Positions 28,271 through 36,174 of a DNA stretch of 64,000 bases are shown piece after piece. Both the position numbers and the translations under genes were made by a program. The first letter of the stretch is position 1; each line of letters starts with the position of its first letter. Source of the stretch: Actinokineospora pegani (GTDB taxonomy: Bacteria; Actinomycetota; Actinomycetes; Mycobacteriales; Pseudonocardiaceae); contig NZ_WHOL01000033.1 in NCBI RefSeq assembly GCF_009745975.1, forward strand, positions 23,394-87,393, given 5' to 3'. The notes under the pieces were generated by a model. It ran no database searches. It was given only the letters and a program-made list of their open reading frames with translations, and was not told the origin of the DNA.

Positions 28271-29107
28271 ATGTCTTCCGACGGTCCCCGCAACGTCGGC
28301 ACGGTGCTGCCGACCTTCATCGACACCACCAAGCCCAGCATCGCCCGCGTCTACGACGCCTTCCTCAACGGCAAGGACAACTACGAGGTCGACCGCGAGA
28401 TGCAGCGGAAGATCAACCTCGCGGCGCCCGAGGCCGCGCACATCGCCTTCGACAGCCGCGACTTCCTCATCCGGGTCACCCGGTTCATCGCCCAGCAGAC
28501 CGGCGTGCGCCAGTTCCTCGACCTGGGCTCGGGCCTGCCGACCGCGGAGAACACCCACCAGGTGGCGCAACGGGTCAACCCGGACACGACCGTCGTCTAC
28601 ATCGACAAGGACCCGGTGGTCATCGCGCACGGCCGCGCGCTGCTCGAGGAGAACGACCGCACCCACTTCACCGCCCAGGACATCTTCGAGCCGGAGCAGG
28701 TGCTCGCCGACGAGGTCGTGCGCAAGCACCTGGACTTCTCCCAGCCCATCGCCCTGTTCCAGATGGCGACCTTCCACCACTACGGCGGCGACCGCGCCCC
28801 CCGCGACATCATGCGGACCTACATCGACGCCCTGGCCCCCGGCTCGATCGTCGGCCTGAGCCACTTCCTCGACCCCGAGGACGACCGCTACGCCCCGGTC
28901 GCCAAGAAGATCGAGAAGATCCTCCTCGCCGACATGAGCACCGGCCGCTTCCGCACCCGCGCCGAGATCGCCGACATGCTCCCCGGCCTCGACCTCATCG
29001 ACCCCGGCCTGGTCCTCGCCGCCGACTGGTGGCCCGACGGCCCCCGCCTCAAGCCCCTGGCCGACAGCCAGCACTGCGTCGCGGGAGCCGTGGCCCGCAA
29101 GCCCTGA
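28271..29107 (+). CDS. SAM-dependent methyltransferase (PF04672 family)
   Basis: 278 residues. SIARVYDAFLNGKDNYEVDR is the N-terminal signature of the S-adenosyl methyltransferase family common in actinomycetes. The SAM site is QFLDLGSGLPTAENTHQVAQ (about 82-101) with VVYIDKDPVVIAHG as the acidic loop. FQMATFHHYG lies in the catalytic half. Substrates of this family are unknown. Such genes very often sit beside XRE/DUF5753-DUF397 loci, as here, so it is a probable target of that regulator. GAGGAACCC precedes the ATG. Confidence 0.9.
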   Translation: MSSDGPRNVGTVLPTFIDTTKPSIARVYDAFLNGKDNYEVDREMQRKINLAAPEAAHIAFDSRDFLIRVTRFIAQQTGVRQFLDLGSGLPTAENTHQVAQRVNPDTTVVYIDKDPVVIAHGRALLEENDRTHFTAQDIFEPEQVLADEVVRKHLDFSQPIALFQMATFHHYGGDRAPRDIMRTYIDALAPGSIVGLSHFLDPEDDRYAPVAKKIEKILLADMSTGRFRTRAEIADMLPGLDLIDPGLVLAADWWPDGPRLKPLADSQHCVAGAVARKP

Positions 29108-29111
29108 CCCT

Positions 29112-29123
29112 TACTGACGAGTA
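29112..29123 (+). promoter_or_regulatory. TACT-GACG-AGTA inverted repeat
   Basis: The repeat lies 25-36 bp upstream of the methyltransferase start at 29148. The same 12-mer in inverse form occurs at 48466-48477 upstream of the enoyl-CoA hydratase gene. A candidate shared operator, possibly TetR-type. A TACCGT -10 candidate follows at 29134-29139. Confidence 0.5.
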
Positions 29124-29147
29124 GCGCATCGACTACCGTCTTCCGGC

Positions 29148-29912
29148 GTGCCCATGGAACAGCCTGGAACCGTCGACCCGCTGCCGCTCACCGGGGAGCG
29201 CACCGTCCCCGGGATCGTGCGTGAGAACTACTGGTTCAGGCGGCACGAGGCTGCGTACCTGGATCTCGCGCACCACTGCGAGGACGCGATCGTCCTGGAA
29301 GCGGGCTGCGGCGAGGGTTACGGCGCCGACCTGCTGGCGCGCACCGGCGCCAAGCGGGTCATCGGGCTGGACTACGACCAGATCACCGCCGCGCACGTCG
29401 CCAGGGCGTACCCCGCGATCGGGGCGGTGCGGGGGAACCTGGCGGCGCTGCCGGTCAAGGACGGGGCCGTGGACGTGGTGGCGAACCTGCAGGTGATCGA
29501 GCACCTGTGGGACCAGGAGGGGTTCCTGGCCGAGTGCCACCGGGTGCTGCGGCCGGGTGGGGTGCTCATCGTGACGACGCCGAACCGGATCACGTTCTCG
29601 CCGGGGCGGGACACGCCGTTGAACCCGTTCCACACCCGGGAGCTGGCCGGGGACGAGTTGGGCGGGCTGCTGCGCGACGCCGGGTTCGCGGTGGAGTTCC
29701 TGGGCGGGCTGGGGCACGGGCCGCGCCTCAGAGAGCTGGACGAGCGGTTCGGGGGGTCGTTCATCGACGCGCAGTTGGAGGTGGCCGTCTCCGGCGAGGA
29801 GTGGCCGGAGGAGCTGTTGGCGGCCGTGGCGTCGGTGGAGTCGGCTGATTTCGAGATCACCGACGTGGACGTGGACGCCTCCCTCGACCTCGTCGCGGTC
29901 GCGCGGGCATGA
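29148..29912 (+). CDS. Class I SAM methyltransferase, first gene of a methylglucose-polymer operon
   Basis: A 254-residue methyltransferase. The SAM motif is VLEAGCGEGYGADLLA (about 49-64), with VIGLDYDQITAAHVA next and NLQVIEHLWDQEGFLAECHR plus VLRPGGVLIVTTPNR downstream. It overlaps the following GH57 gene by 4 bp (ATGA). The trio methyltransferase, GH57 enzyme and glycosyltransferase corresponds to Rv3030-Rv3031-Rv3032, which make the methylglucose lipopolysaccharide of mycobacteria, so a sugar O-methyl transfer is likely. Start may be GTG 29148 or ATG 29154; a -10-like TACCGT 8 bases before suggests a leaderless message. Confidence 0.85.
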   Translation: MPMEQPGTVDPLPLTGERTVPGIVRENYWFRRHEAAYLDLAHHCEDAIVLEAGCGEGYGADLLARTGAKRVIGLDYDQITAAHVARAYPAIGAVRGNLAALPVKDGAVDVVANLQVIEHLWDQEGFLAECHRVLRPGGVLIVTTPNRITFSPGRDTPLNPFHTRELAGDELGGLLRDAGFAVEFLGGLGHGPRLRELDERFGGSFIDAQLEVAVSGEEWPEELLAAVASVESADFEITDVDVDASLDLVAVARA

Positions 29913-31426
29913 GCGACACGACCGGGGGGTTCGCCCTCGTCCTGCACAGCCACCTGCCCTGGCTGCCGCACCACGGCACGTGGCCGGTCGGCGAGGAATG
30001 GCTCTACCAGGCGTGGGCGCACTCCTACCTCCCGCTGGTCGACATGCTGCACCGGTTCGCCGAGGAGGGCCGCCGCGACGTGCTCACCCTCGGGGTGACG
30101 CCGGTGCTGGCCGCCCAGCTCGACGACCCGTACGCGCTGCGCGCCGCGCACGACTGGCTGGGCGACTGGAACCTGCGCGCCCAGCACGCCGCGACCCGCT
30201 GGCAGCACCGCGACCCGCTGCTGCGCGAGGTCGCCGCGAGCGAGTTCCGGGCGTCGAACCGGGCGTTGGCCGAGTTCGAGGCGCGCTGGCGGCACGGGTT
30301 CTCCCCGGTGCTGCGCCCGCTGGTCGACGACCAGGTCGTCGAGCTGATCGGCGGCCCGCTGGCGCACCCGTTCCAGCCGCTGCTCGACCCGGCGCTGCGC
30401 GAGTTCTTCCTGCGCGCGGGCCTGGACGACACCCAGGCCAGGACCGGCACCCGCCCGGCGGGGATCTGGGCGCCGGAATGCGGGTACGCGCCCGGGATGG
30501 AGACCGGCTACGCGGCGGCGGGCGTTCAGCGCTTCCTCGTCGACGGCCCCGCGCTGCACGGCGACACCGCTTTCGCCCGGACCGTGGGCGACTCGGACGT
30601 CTACTGCTTCGGGCGCGACCTGGAGGTCACCTACCGCGTCTGGTCCCCGAAGGCGGGCTACCCGGGTGACGCCGCCTACCGGGACTTCCACACGTACGAC
30701 CACCCCTCTGGTCTCAAGCCCTCGCGGGTGACGGGTCGTCAGGTGGCACCGCAGGACAAGAAGCCCTACGAAGCGGCTCTTGCGGCTGAAGCCGTTGAGC
30801 GCCATGCGGTTGACTTCGTCGACACCGTCGTTGAGCGGCTGCGTGACCTCAAGGACAAGCACGGTCGTCCGGGGCTCGTAGTGGCCGCGTATGACACAGA
30901 GCTCTATGGCCACTGGTGGCACGAGGGTCCCGCGTGGCTCGAGCGCGTGCTGCGGCTGCTGCCCGAACGCGGTGTCGACGTGACCACGCTCGGCGGGGCG
31001 CTGGCGGCCGGGTACACCGGCGGCCGGGTGGACCTGCCCGCCTCGTCGTGGGGATCGGGCAAGGACTGGCGGGTGTGGGACGGCGAGCAGGTGTCCGACC
31101 TGGTGCACGCGGGGGCCGAATTGCAGCGGGACCTGCTGGACCTGGTGCGCGGCTGGCGCCCGGAGACCAGGGACCCGGTGTTCGACCAGGCGGTCAGGGA
31201 GGCCATGCTTGCGCTGTCGAGCGACTGGGCCTTCATGGTCACCAAGGACTCGGCCGCCGACTACGCCCGCCGCCGGGCCAAGGTGCACGGCGACCGCTAC
31301 GCGGAACTGGCCTCGCTGCTGCGTTCCGGGGCACGGCGGCGCGCCGTCGAGCGGGCGGCCGAGCTGCGCCGCGAGGACGGCCTGTTCGGCGGACTCGACG
31401 CCCGTCCCCTTGCTACTGGCGAGTAG
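29909..31426 (+). CDS. GH57 alpha-1,4-glucan branching enzyme (DUF1957 type)
   Basis: A 505-residue GH57 enzyme expected to make alpha-1,6 branches in alpha-1,4-glucan. FALVLHSHLPWLPHHG is the first conserved region with catalytic-site histidines. GIWAPECGYAPGMET (about 187-201) carries the nucleophile Glu, and VVAAYDTELYGHWWHEG (about 325-341) the acid/base Asp. The C-terminal helical domain has LSSDWAFMVTKDSAADYA, usual in GH57 branching enzymes. It is the Rv3031-type gene, coupled by a 4-bp overlap to the methyltransferase and 34 bp from the glycosyltransferase. It is a second branching activity beside GlgB. Confidence 0.9.
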   Translation: MSDTTGGFALVLHSHLPWLPHHGTWPVGEEWLYQAWAHSYLPLVDMLHRFAEEGRRDVLTLGVTPVLAAQLDDPYALRAAHDWLGDWNLRAQHAATRWQHRDPLLREVAASEFRASNRALAEFEARWRHGFSPVLRPLVDDQVVELIGGPLAHPFQPLLDPALREFFLRAGLDDTQARTGTRPAGIWAPECGYAPGMETGYAAAGVQRFLVDGPALHGDTAFARTVGDSDVYCFGRDLEVTYRVWSPKAGYPGDAAYRDFHTYDHPSGLKPSRVTGRQVAPQDKKPYEAALAAEAVERHAVDFVDTVVERLRDLKDKHGRPGLVVAAYDTELYGHWWHEGPAWLERVLRLLPERGVDVTTLGGALAAGYTGGRVDLPASSWGSGKDWRVWDGEQVSDLVHAGAELQRDLLDLVRGWRPETRDPVFDQAVREAMLALSSDWAFMVTKDSAADYARRRAKVHGDRYAELASLLRSGARRRAVERAAELRREDGLFGGLDARPLATGE

Positions 31427-31460
31427 TGTTGGCAGACCCGAAGGGGAGGTAACCGTCGAG

Positions 31461-32714
31461 ATGCGCGTGCTGATGCTGTCCTGGGAGTACCCGCCGGTGG
31501 TCGTCGGCGGCCTGGGCAGACACGTGCACGCGCTGGCGGTGCACCTCGCCGCGCAGGGCCACGAGGTCGTGGTGCTGTGCAGGCACGAGGCGGGCACGGA
31601 CGCGGGCACCCACCCGACCACCGACGTGCTCGACTCGGGGGTGCGGGTCGTCCGCGTCGCCGAGGACCCCACGCACCTGGTCTTCGAGCAGGACCTCGTC
31701 GCCTGGACGCTGGCGATGGGCCACGCGATGGTCCGCGCAGGCCTGGCGATGCTGCACGACTGGAAGCCGGACGTCGTGCACGCCCACGATTGGCTGGTGA
31801 CCCACCCGGCCATCGCGCTCGCTTCCTTTGCGGGCGTGCCGCTGGTCGCGACCATTCACGCGACAGAGGCAGGCAGGCACAGCGGGTGGCTTTCCCAGCC
31901 GCTCAACCAGCAGGTTCACTCGGTCGAGTGGTGGTTGGCCAACCGCGCCGACGCCCTGATCACCTGCTCGTCGGCCATGCGGGCCGAGGTGGCCCACCTG
32001 TTCGAGGTCGACCCGGCGGGGATCTCGGTGATCCACAACGGGATCGAGCCCCGGGGCTGGCGGGTCTCCCCCGCGGCCGTGCGCGCCGCGCGGGAGCTGC
32101 ACAGCCCCGACGGGGCGCCGCTGCTGCTGTTCTTCGGGCGCCTGGAGTGGGAGAAGGGCGTGCACGACCTGATCGCCGCGCTGCCCCTCATCCGGCGCAC
32201 GCACCCGGGGACGCGCCTGGTGGTCGCGGGCAAGGGCTCGCAGGCCGCGGCGCTGCTGGAGCTGGCGCGCAAGCTGCGGGTCCGCCGGGCGGTGGAGTTC
32301 GCGGGCCACCTGTCCGACCGGGAGCTGGTCGCCACCCTGGCCGCCGCCGACGCGGTGGTGCTGCCCAGCCGGTACGAGCCGTTCGGGATCGTCGCCCTGG
32401 AGGCCGCGGCGGCGGGCGCGCCGCTGGTGGCCTCCACCGCGGGCGGACTCGGCGAGGTCGTCGTCCAGGACCGCACCGGCCTGTCGTTCCCCCCCGGCGA
32501 CGTCGACGCCATCGTCACGGCCGCCCGCCGCGTCCTCGACGACCCGGCCGCGGCCAAGCGCCGCGCCCGCCAGGCCAAGTCCCGCCTGCCCAAGGACTTC
32601 GACTGGGGCCTGATCGCCGAGCAGACCGCGGCCGTCTACGCCAGGACCGCACCGGGGACGCACGAGGAGCTCCCCCGACCCAAGATCGCCTCCGGCAACG
32701 CGTTCACGGCCTAG
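31461..32714 (+). CDS. GT4-type alpha-glucan glycosyltransferase (Rv3032-like)
   Basis: A 417-residue retaining glycosyltransferase. LSWEYPPVVVGGLGRHVHAL is the N-terminal glycine-rich donor site, DVVHAHDWLVTHPA the middle, FFGRLEWEKGVHDLI and LPSRYEPFGIVALEAAAAGA the C-terminal nucleotide-sugar site with the EX7E glutamates. By position it corresponds to Rv3032, which elongates the alpha-1,4-glucan of methylglucose lipopolysaccharide. GlgA-like glycogen or GlgM-like maltose-1-phosphate synthesis cannot be excluded from sequence alone. ATG 31461 follows AGGGGAGGT about 11 bases upstream. Confidence 0.88.
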   Translation: MRVLMLSWEYPPVVVGGLGRHVHALAVHLAAQGHEVVVLCRHEAGTDAGTHPTTDVLDSGVRVVRVAEDPTHLVFEQDLVAWTLAMGHAMVRAGLAMLHDWKPDVVHAHDWLVTHPAIALASFAGVPLVATIHATEAGRHSGWLSQPLNQQVHSVEWWLANRADALITCSSAMRAEVAHLFEVDPAGISVIHNGIEPRGWRVSPAAVRAARELHSPDGAPLLLFFGRLEWEKGVHDLIAALPLIRRTHPGTRLVVAGKGSQAAALLELARKLRVRRAVEFAGHLSDRELVATLAAADAVVLPSRYEPFGIVALEAAAAGAPLVASTAGGLGEVVVQDRTGLSFPPGDVDAIVTAARRVLDDPAAAKRRARQAKSRLPKDFDWGLIAEQTAAVYARTAPGTHEELPRPKIASGNAFTA

Positions 32715-32782
32715 TACGCGTCCTGGTACCAGACCGTGGAACGCCTGGTGGGTCTCCCCCCGGGCGTGCCACCATCGCCACC

Positions 32783-32869
32783 ATGACCGGGTCGATGTTG
32801 TTCTCCTGGAGTGACCGCGCAGTCGACCTGCTGCTGGTGGCCTCGTGCGGCTGTAGCGCCACACGGTAG
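32783..32869 (+). CDS. Cysteine-rich leader peptide upstream of cysteine dioxygenase
   Basis: A 28-codon frame ending SDRAVDLLLVASCGCSATR. The part VDLLLVASxxC matches the consensus (R-VDLLRVAS-C) of short actinobacterial leader peptides that precede sulfur-metabolism genes. Two Cys codons (32846-32848 and 32852-32854) lie four codons before the stop. ATG 32783 or 32795 may be the start; neither has a strong ribosome site. It lies 70 bp upstream of the cysteine dioxygenase gene. The role as a cysteine-sensing attenuator is inferred from composition and position. Confidence 0.75.
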   Translation: MTGSMLFSWSDRAVDLLLVASCGCSATR

Positions 32870-32884
32870 GCCCACCGCTGCCGA

Positions 32885-32936
32885 GTGGGCGTGCCGTGTC
32901 CGACCGCCATCGACGGACACCCCAGGAGCGCCACAC
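32885..32936 (+). promoter_or_regulatory. Candidate RNA switch between leader peptide and cysteine dioxygenase
   Basis: GTGTCCG (32896-32902) pairs perfectly with CGGACAC (32914-32920). GTGGGCG (32885-32891) can extend the stem to CGCCAC (32930-32935 region), which would enclose the AGGAG ribosome site (32924-32928). The 9-mer GCGCCACAC occurs twice: 32928-32936 after the ribosome site and 32856-32864 inside the leader codons just after the Cys codons. The two copies could compete for the same partner. Confidence 0.5.
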
Positions 32937-32939
32937 CCC

Positions 32940-33485
32940 ATGACCACCCCCGCCAGGACCCACGAGATCCACCCCGCTCTCGACACCCCGCTGCTGCACG
33001 ACCTGATCAGCGACCGCAGCCCCCTGTGGACACCCGCCGACCTGCGCACCCTCACCTCGACGGTGGCCGCCCGGCTGCGCGCCCCGCTGACGGAGGCGGC
33101 CGAGTTCACCGAACCGAAGCGCTGGTGGGCCCGCTTGGCGCTCACCGACGAGGTGGAGCTGTGGCTGCTGACCTGGCTCCCCGGCCAGCGGACCAGGCCA
33201 CACGACCACGGCGGCGCGTCGGGCTCGTTCACCGTGCTGCTCGGCGAACTGGCCGAGACCTACCGCTACCCGCAGGGCCCCATCCGCCACCGCCTGCACA
33301 AGACGGGTGCCGCCCTCGGCTTCGGCCAGGGCCGCGCCCACCAGGTCCAGAACCTCGGCACCACCCCCGCCGCCAGCGTGCACGCCTACTCACCCCCACT
33401 CGTCGAGACCCGCCAGTACACCTCCCTGCGCGACGTCCCCCACGAGATCCCCGCCCTCCCCCACCCACGCGGCCCCCACCAGTGA
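32940..33485 (+). CDS. Cysteine dioxygenase (type I)
   Basis: A 181-residue cupin that oxidises cysteine to cysteine sulfinate with non-haem iron. The three-histidine site is visible: RPHDHGGASGSFTVLLGELA (two His, cupin motif 1) and ASVHAYSPPL (third His, with the Tyr of the active site). The Glu-to-other and Cys-to-Gly changes at the cupin motif are normal for bacterial CDOs. AGGAG lies 11 bases before the ATG. The stop overlaps the GTG of the rhodanese gene (GTGA). A leader peptide and folded RNA upstream suggest control by cysteine supply. Confidence 0.92.
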   Translation: MTTPARTHEIHPALDTPLLHDLISDRSPLWTPADLRTLTSTVAARLRAPLTEAAEFTEPKRWWARLALTDEVELWLLTWLPGQRTRPHDHGGASGSFTVLLGELAETYRYPQGPIRHRLHKTGAALGFGQGRAHQVQNLGTTPAASVHAYSPPLVETRQYTSLRDVPHEIPALPHPRGPHQ

Positions 33486-33871
33486 GCGCCGTCGACGACA
33501 ACCTGGCCAAAGCCCGCCTGGGCCTCAACCGGGTCACCCCAGCCGAGGCCCACCGCACCAACGACGCGGTCCTGGTCGACATCCGCCCCATCGCCAACCG
33601 CCAGGCGGAAGGCGAGATCCCCGGCGCCCTCCCCATCGAACGCATCCACCTGGAATGGCGCCTGGACCCCCACGGCTCCCACCGCGTCGAGGGGATCACC
33701 GAGGACACCACGGTGATCGTCTTCTGCAACGAGGGCTACGCCTCCAGCTTCGCCGCCAGAGACCTCCAGGCCTTGGGCCTGCCCCACGCCACCGACCTCA
33801 TAGGCGGCTTCCGAGCGTGGACAGCCGAAGGTCTGCCAACCCAAGAGGGCGGCACCCCCGCAATCCCGTAG
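33482..33871 (+). CDS. Single-domain rhodanese-like sulfurtransferase
   Basis: A 129-residue rhodanese domain. VLVDIRPIANRQAEGEIPGA is the N-terminal CH2A-type motif, HLEWRLDP the middle, and VIVFCNEGYASSFAA holds the active-site Cys in a six-residue loop (CNEGYAS). GFRAWTAEGLPT closes the domain. GTG 33482 is fixed by the 4-bp overlap with cysteine dioxygenase. The pair would clear excess cysteine and handle the released sulfane sulfur. CDO-rhodanese pairs are common in actinomycetes. Confidence 0.9.
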   Translation: MSAVDDNLAKARLGLNRVTPAEAHRTNDAVLVDIRPIANRQAEGEIPGALPIERIHLEWRLDPHGSHRVEGITEDTTVIVFCNEGYASSFAARDLQALGLPHATDLIGGFRAWTAEGLPTQEGGTPAIP

Positions 33872-33934
33872 CACGTCCGCGTAGCAGCATTCCCACTAGC
33901 CTGACCTCGCGGATCCATCGCGGGAACTGCCCAG

Positions 33935-34933
33935 TTAGACGTTCGAGGTCGAGGAGCGCACGCCGTCCACTATGCGATCGGTCAGCGCGGCGAAGTGCAA
34001 GTAGGTGTCGCGAGCCGCGCTCAGATGCCCGCCCAGGGCCCCATCCGCTGTGGTGAGTTCGAAGATGGGTTTCCTAGCCTCTTGGGCAAGCGGCATGAGG
34101 CTTTGGTAGTTCTTCATCTGACCGAGGGCCGCGGGGTCGTTCGCCGAATCCGGGGCAGCGCCCTGCTCGCCCAAGACGGAGGAGCGGAACTCGCCGGGAA
34201 TGCGGTCCATCCACTTCTGATACGCCATGACCGGCCGGTTCAACCTCATCTTGTGCTGGAGGACGACATAACCCAGTGGATCCATCTCGCCACGGGGGAG
34301 GTCACCGGAAAGCCCGGAAGGTCGGTCAGCCAAGCGCCGCCCCCACTGCTTCCGCCAGTCCCGCAGCGTGGGCCCGAGGTTCCGGAGCCCTTGCAGGCTG
34401 AACAGGTCGGGCGCGACCGGTATCACCACATGGTCGGAGGCCACCAGTGCGGCCCGGTTGATCGCTCCCAGACTCGGGCCCACGTCGACTAGGACGTAGT
34501 CAGCTTCGTGCTGGCTCGCCGCATCTTGCAGGATGGTCGAGAACGCCGAGATGATCCGAAAAGACCGCACGTCACCGTCGAGGCACTTCGGCCAACTGCT
34601 GCTCAGGTCGTCCTCGAAGGTGGACAGGTCGAGGTCACCTGCGAGCAACACCAGTCGCTCGTCGGAGGTCGGGGTCAGGCTCGCGCTCCCCAGACCGCCG
34701 TCACCCTGGTGGAAGGGCTTGATCGCCCCCCACACCGTGCGGTGCCCGCCTGACCACAGCGCCTCGATCTCGTCCTCGTCGAGGAATGCGGACGTCAGGT
34801 TGGCCTGCGGGTCGAGATCGGCCGCGACAACCCGGTGTCCGAGGTTCGCCATCATCCACGCCACGTGGTAGAGCAGCGTGGTCTTGCCGACGCCGCCCTT
34901 GTTGTTGAAGAAGGCGATTACCGGAACCGTCAT
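33935..34933 (-). CDS. ParA/MinD-like ATPase of an accessory two-gene cassette
   Basis: A 332-residue deviant-Walker-A ATPase: FFNNKGGVGKTTLLYHVAWM at the N-terminus, AADLDPQANLTSAFL (A'), DYVLVDVGPSLGAINRAA (Walker B, about 143-160), PVAPDLFSLQGLRNL after it. The insert between residues 65 and 125 (DERLVLLAGDLDLSTFEDDL) is typical of plasmid-type ParA. There is no ParB gene or centromere-like repeat nearby. It starts inside the end of the AlbA_2/HATPase gene (4-bp overlap), so the two act together. Codon use is less GC-extreme than in neighbours, suggesting acquisition. Not chromosomal parA, which sits near oriC. Confidence 0.85.
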   Translation of the reverse strand: MTVPVIAFFNNKGGVGKTTLLYHVAWMMANLGHRVVAADLDPQANLTSAFLDEDEIEALWSGGHRTVWGAIKPFHQGDGGLGSASLTPTSDERLVLLAGDLDLSTFEDDLSSSWPKCLDGDVRSFRIISAFSTILQDAASQHEADYVLVDVGPSLGAINRAALVASDHVVIPVAPDLFSLQGLRNLGPTLRDWRKQWGRRLADRPSGLSGDLPRGEMDPLGYVVLQHKMRLNRPVMAYQKWMDRIPGEFRSSVLGEQGAAPDSANDPAALGQMKNYQSLMPLAQEARKPIFELTTADGALGGHLSAARDTYLHFAALTDRIVDGVRSSTSNV

Positions 34934-36123
34934 GCCTTGCTCCTGATGGTTACCCCGACGTGAGTGGGCGTCGCCTGGAACTCCGGCGGGGGGTTCCCGT
35001 TGCTCTCCAGGGTCTTTCGAGTAATCGGGATCCCCGCTCCGAACCGCTGGACATACCCGAGCCCTCGCAGCATCTCGGCCAACGTCGGGTTCCGGTAGTC
35101 GGTGGGTCCGCTACCGAAATTCTCGGTGGTCACCGCTCCGAACGGGCCCCCGGGATTGATGATCTCCACGCGGTCGCGGTACCAGGTGATCCTGATCGGC
35201 GTGTTCGTGTTCTCGTACGACCGGTGCATGACCGCGTTCCTCGCCACCTGCTGGAGTGCGGCCAAGGGGTAGTCGGGCGCGCGCTGTTCCCTCGGGCCCG
35301 ATGTGATGTCGATCGACGTCCGGACATTCAGCATGAGTAGTTCGTCGACTCGACGCAACAGGGTTGGCAGCGGTCCATCCATCCGCTTCTCGTCGATGAT
35401 GGCGTCGGTGAGATCGTCACCATCCACGCGCAGGAACTGCACATACGCCCCAGGCAGGACTGCCAACGGATCGATGCCCGTGGTGATGATCCCCGCATGG
35501 GTGGGCGTGCCGTCCGCGGAGGTCATCCGCAGTGCCGTCATTCTCTGCTCAACGGTTCTGCCGTTGATGGCGAGCACATCAGGAGGCACCAGCGAGGGAA
35601 TGATCGTGTCGACGAACAACGACCTGTCGAGATCGGTCTGCGCGTCGGTGCCGATCGCTGGTTGCGCGTCGAACGGGAGATCCAGCGATCGCCTTCGCTC
35701 ATTGAGCCTCCGCTCGTCCTCGGCGTTCGCGATACCCCGGCGAGGACCCACGCGAATCCAGACCTGCCCCTTGAACCTGACGGGTGGCGTGTTGCTGGGC
35801 TGCACCTCGACCACTGCGAGGTCGACCCCCCGGACGCACACCTTGCGCACGCTCATCGACGGCGGCGGCAGCAGGTTGCCTTGGTCGCGGAGCGAAGCCA
35901 GGTTCTGCAGGAGTTGGTCGGTGATGTCGAGCCCGGGGAACGAACCGTTGTCCCGCACCCCGACGAAGACGACCCCGGGTAGTCGATGACCAGGCAGATC
36001 GTTGGCGAAGGCGCAGATCGCCTCGGCGATCTTCTCGGTCCCCCTCGCTGACTCCTTGCGTTCGACCCGGTCTGACTCCATGTCATCGAGAAGCGATGTG
36101 AGCTCGTCGTCGGGCAGTGCCAT
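34930..36123 (-). CDS. Schlafen AlbA_2 domain + HATPase (RecG-like/Divergent_AAA_4) protein
   Basis: 397 residues. The N-terminal AlbA_2 (schlafen-type) domain spans about 10-130: ESDRVERKESARGTEK, EAICAFANDLPGHRLPG, VVFVGVRDNGSFPGLD and RVGPRRGIANAEDE. The C-terminal part has the HATPase_c_4 signature: LQQVARNAVMHRSYENTN (about 290) and RVEIINPGGPFG, then a winged end with GLGYVQRFGAGIPI. Such proteins are often labelled ATP-dependent helicase-like transcriptional regulators, but they lack helicase motifs. AlbA_2 folds are nucleic-acid binding or RNase-like in schlafens. First gene of a two-gene unit with ParA. Function unknown. Confidence 0.85.
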   Translation of the reverse strand: MALPDDELTSLLDDMESDRVERKESARGTEKIAEAICAFANDLPGHRLPGVVFVGVRDNGSFPGLDITDQLLQNLASLRDQGNLLPPPSMSVRKVCVRGVDLAVVEVQPSNTPPVRFKGQVWIRVGPRRGIANAEDERRLNERRRSLDLPFDAQPAIGTDAQTDLDRSLFVDTIIPSLVPPDVLAINGRTVEQRMTALRMTSADGTPTHAGIITTGIDPLAVLPGAYVQFLRVDGDDLTDAIIDEKRMDGPLPTLLRRVDELLMLNVRTSIDITSGPREQRAPDYPLAALQQVARNAVMHRSYENTNTPIRITWYRDRVEIINPGGPFGAVTTENFGSGPTDYRNPTLAEMLRGLGYVQRFGAGIPITRKTLESNGNPPPEFQATPTHVGVTIRSKA

Positions 36124-36174
36124 GGACGGGATCTTAGGCTCCGGAGCGCCACGGGCGCTCCGGAGCCGACATCG

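Noticed and set aside
32783..32869. Chance short frame between the glycosyltransferase and dioxygenase genes
   Set aside because: Chance origin was rejected because of the match to the actinobacterial leader-peptide consensus and its position; kept as a feature with moderate confidence.
33935..34933. Chromosomal parA and nearby origin of replication
   Set aside because: No parB, dnaA, dnaN or parS-like sites are present, and the gene is coupled to an AlbA_2 protein instead.
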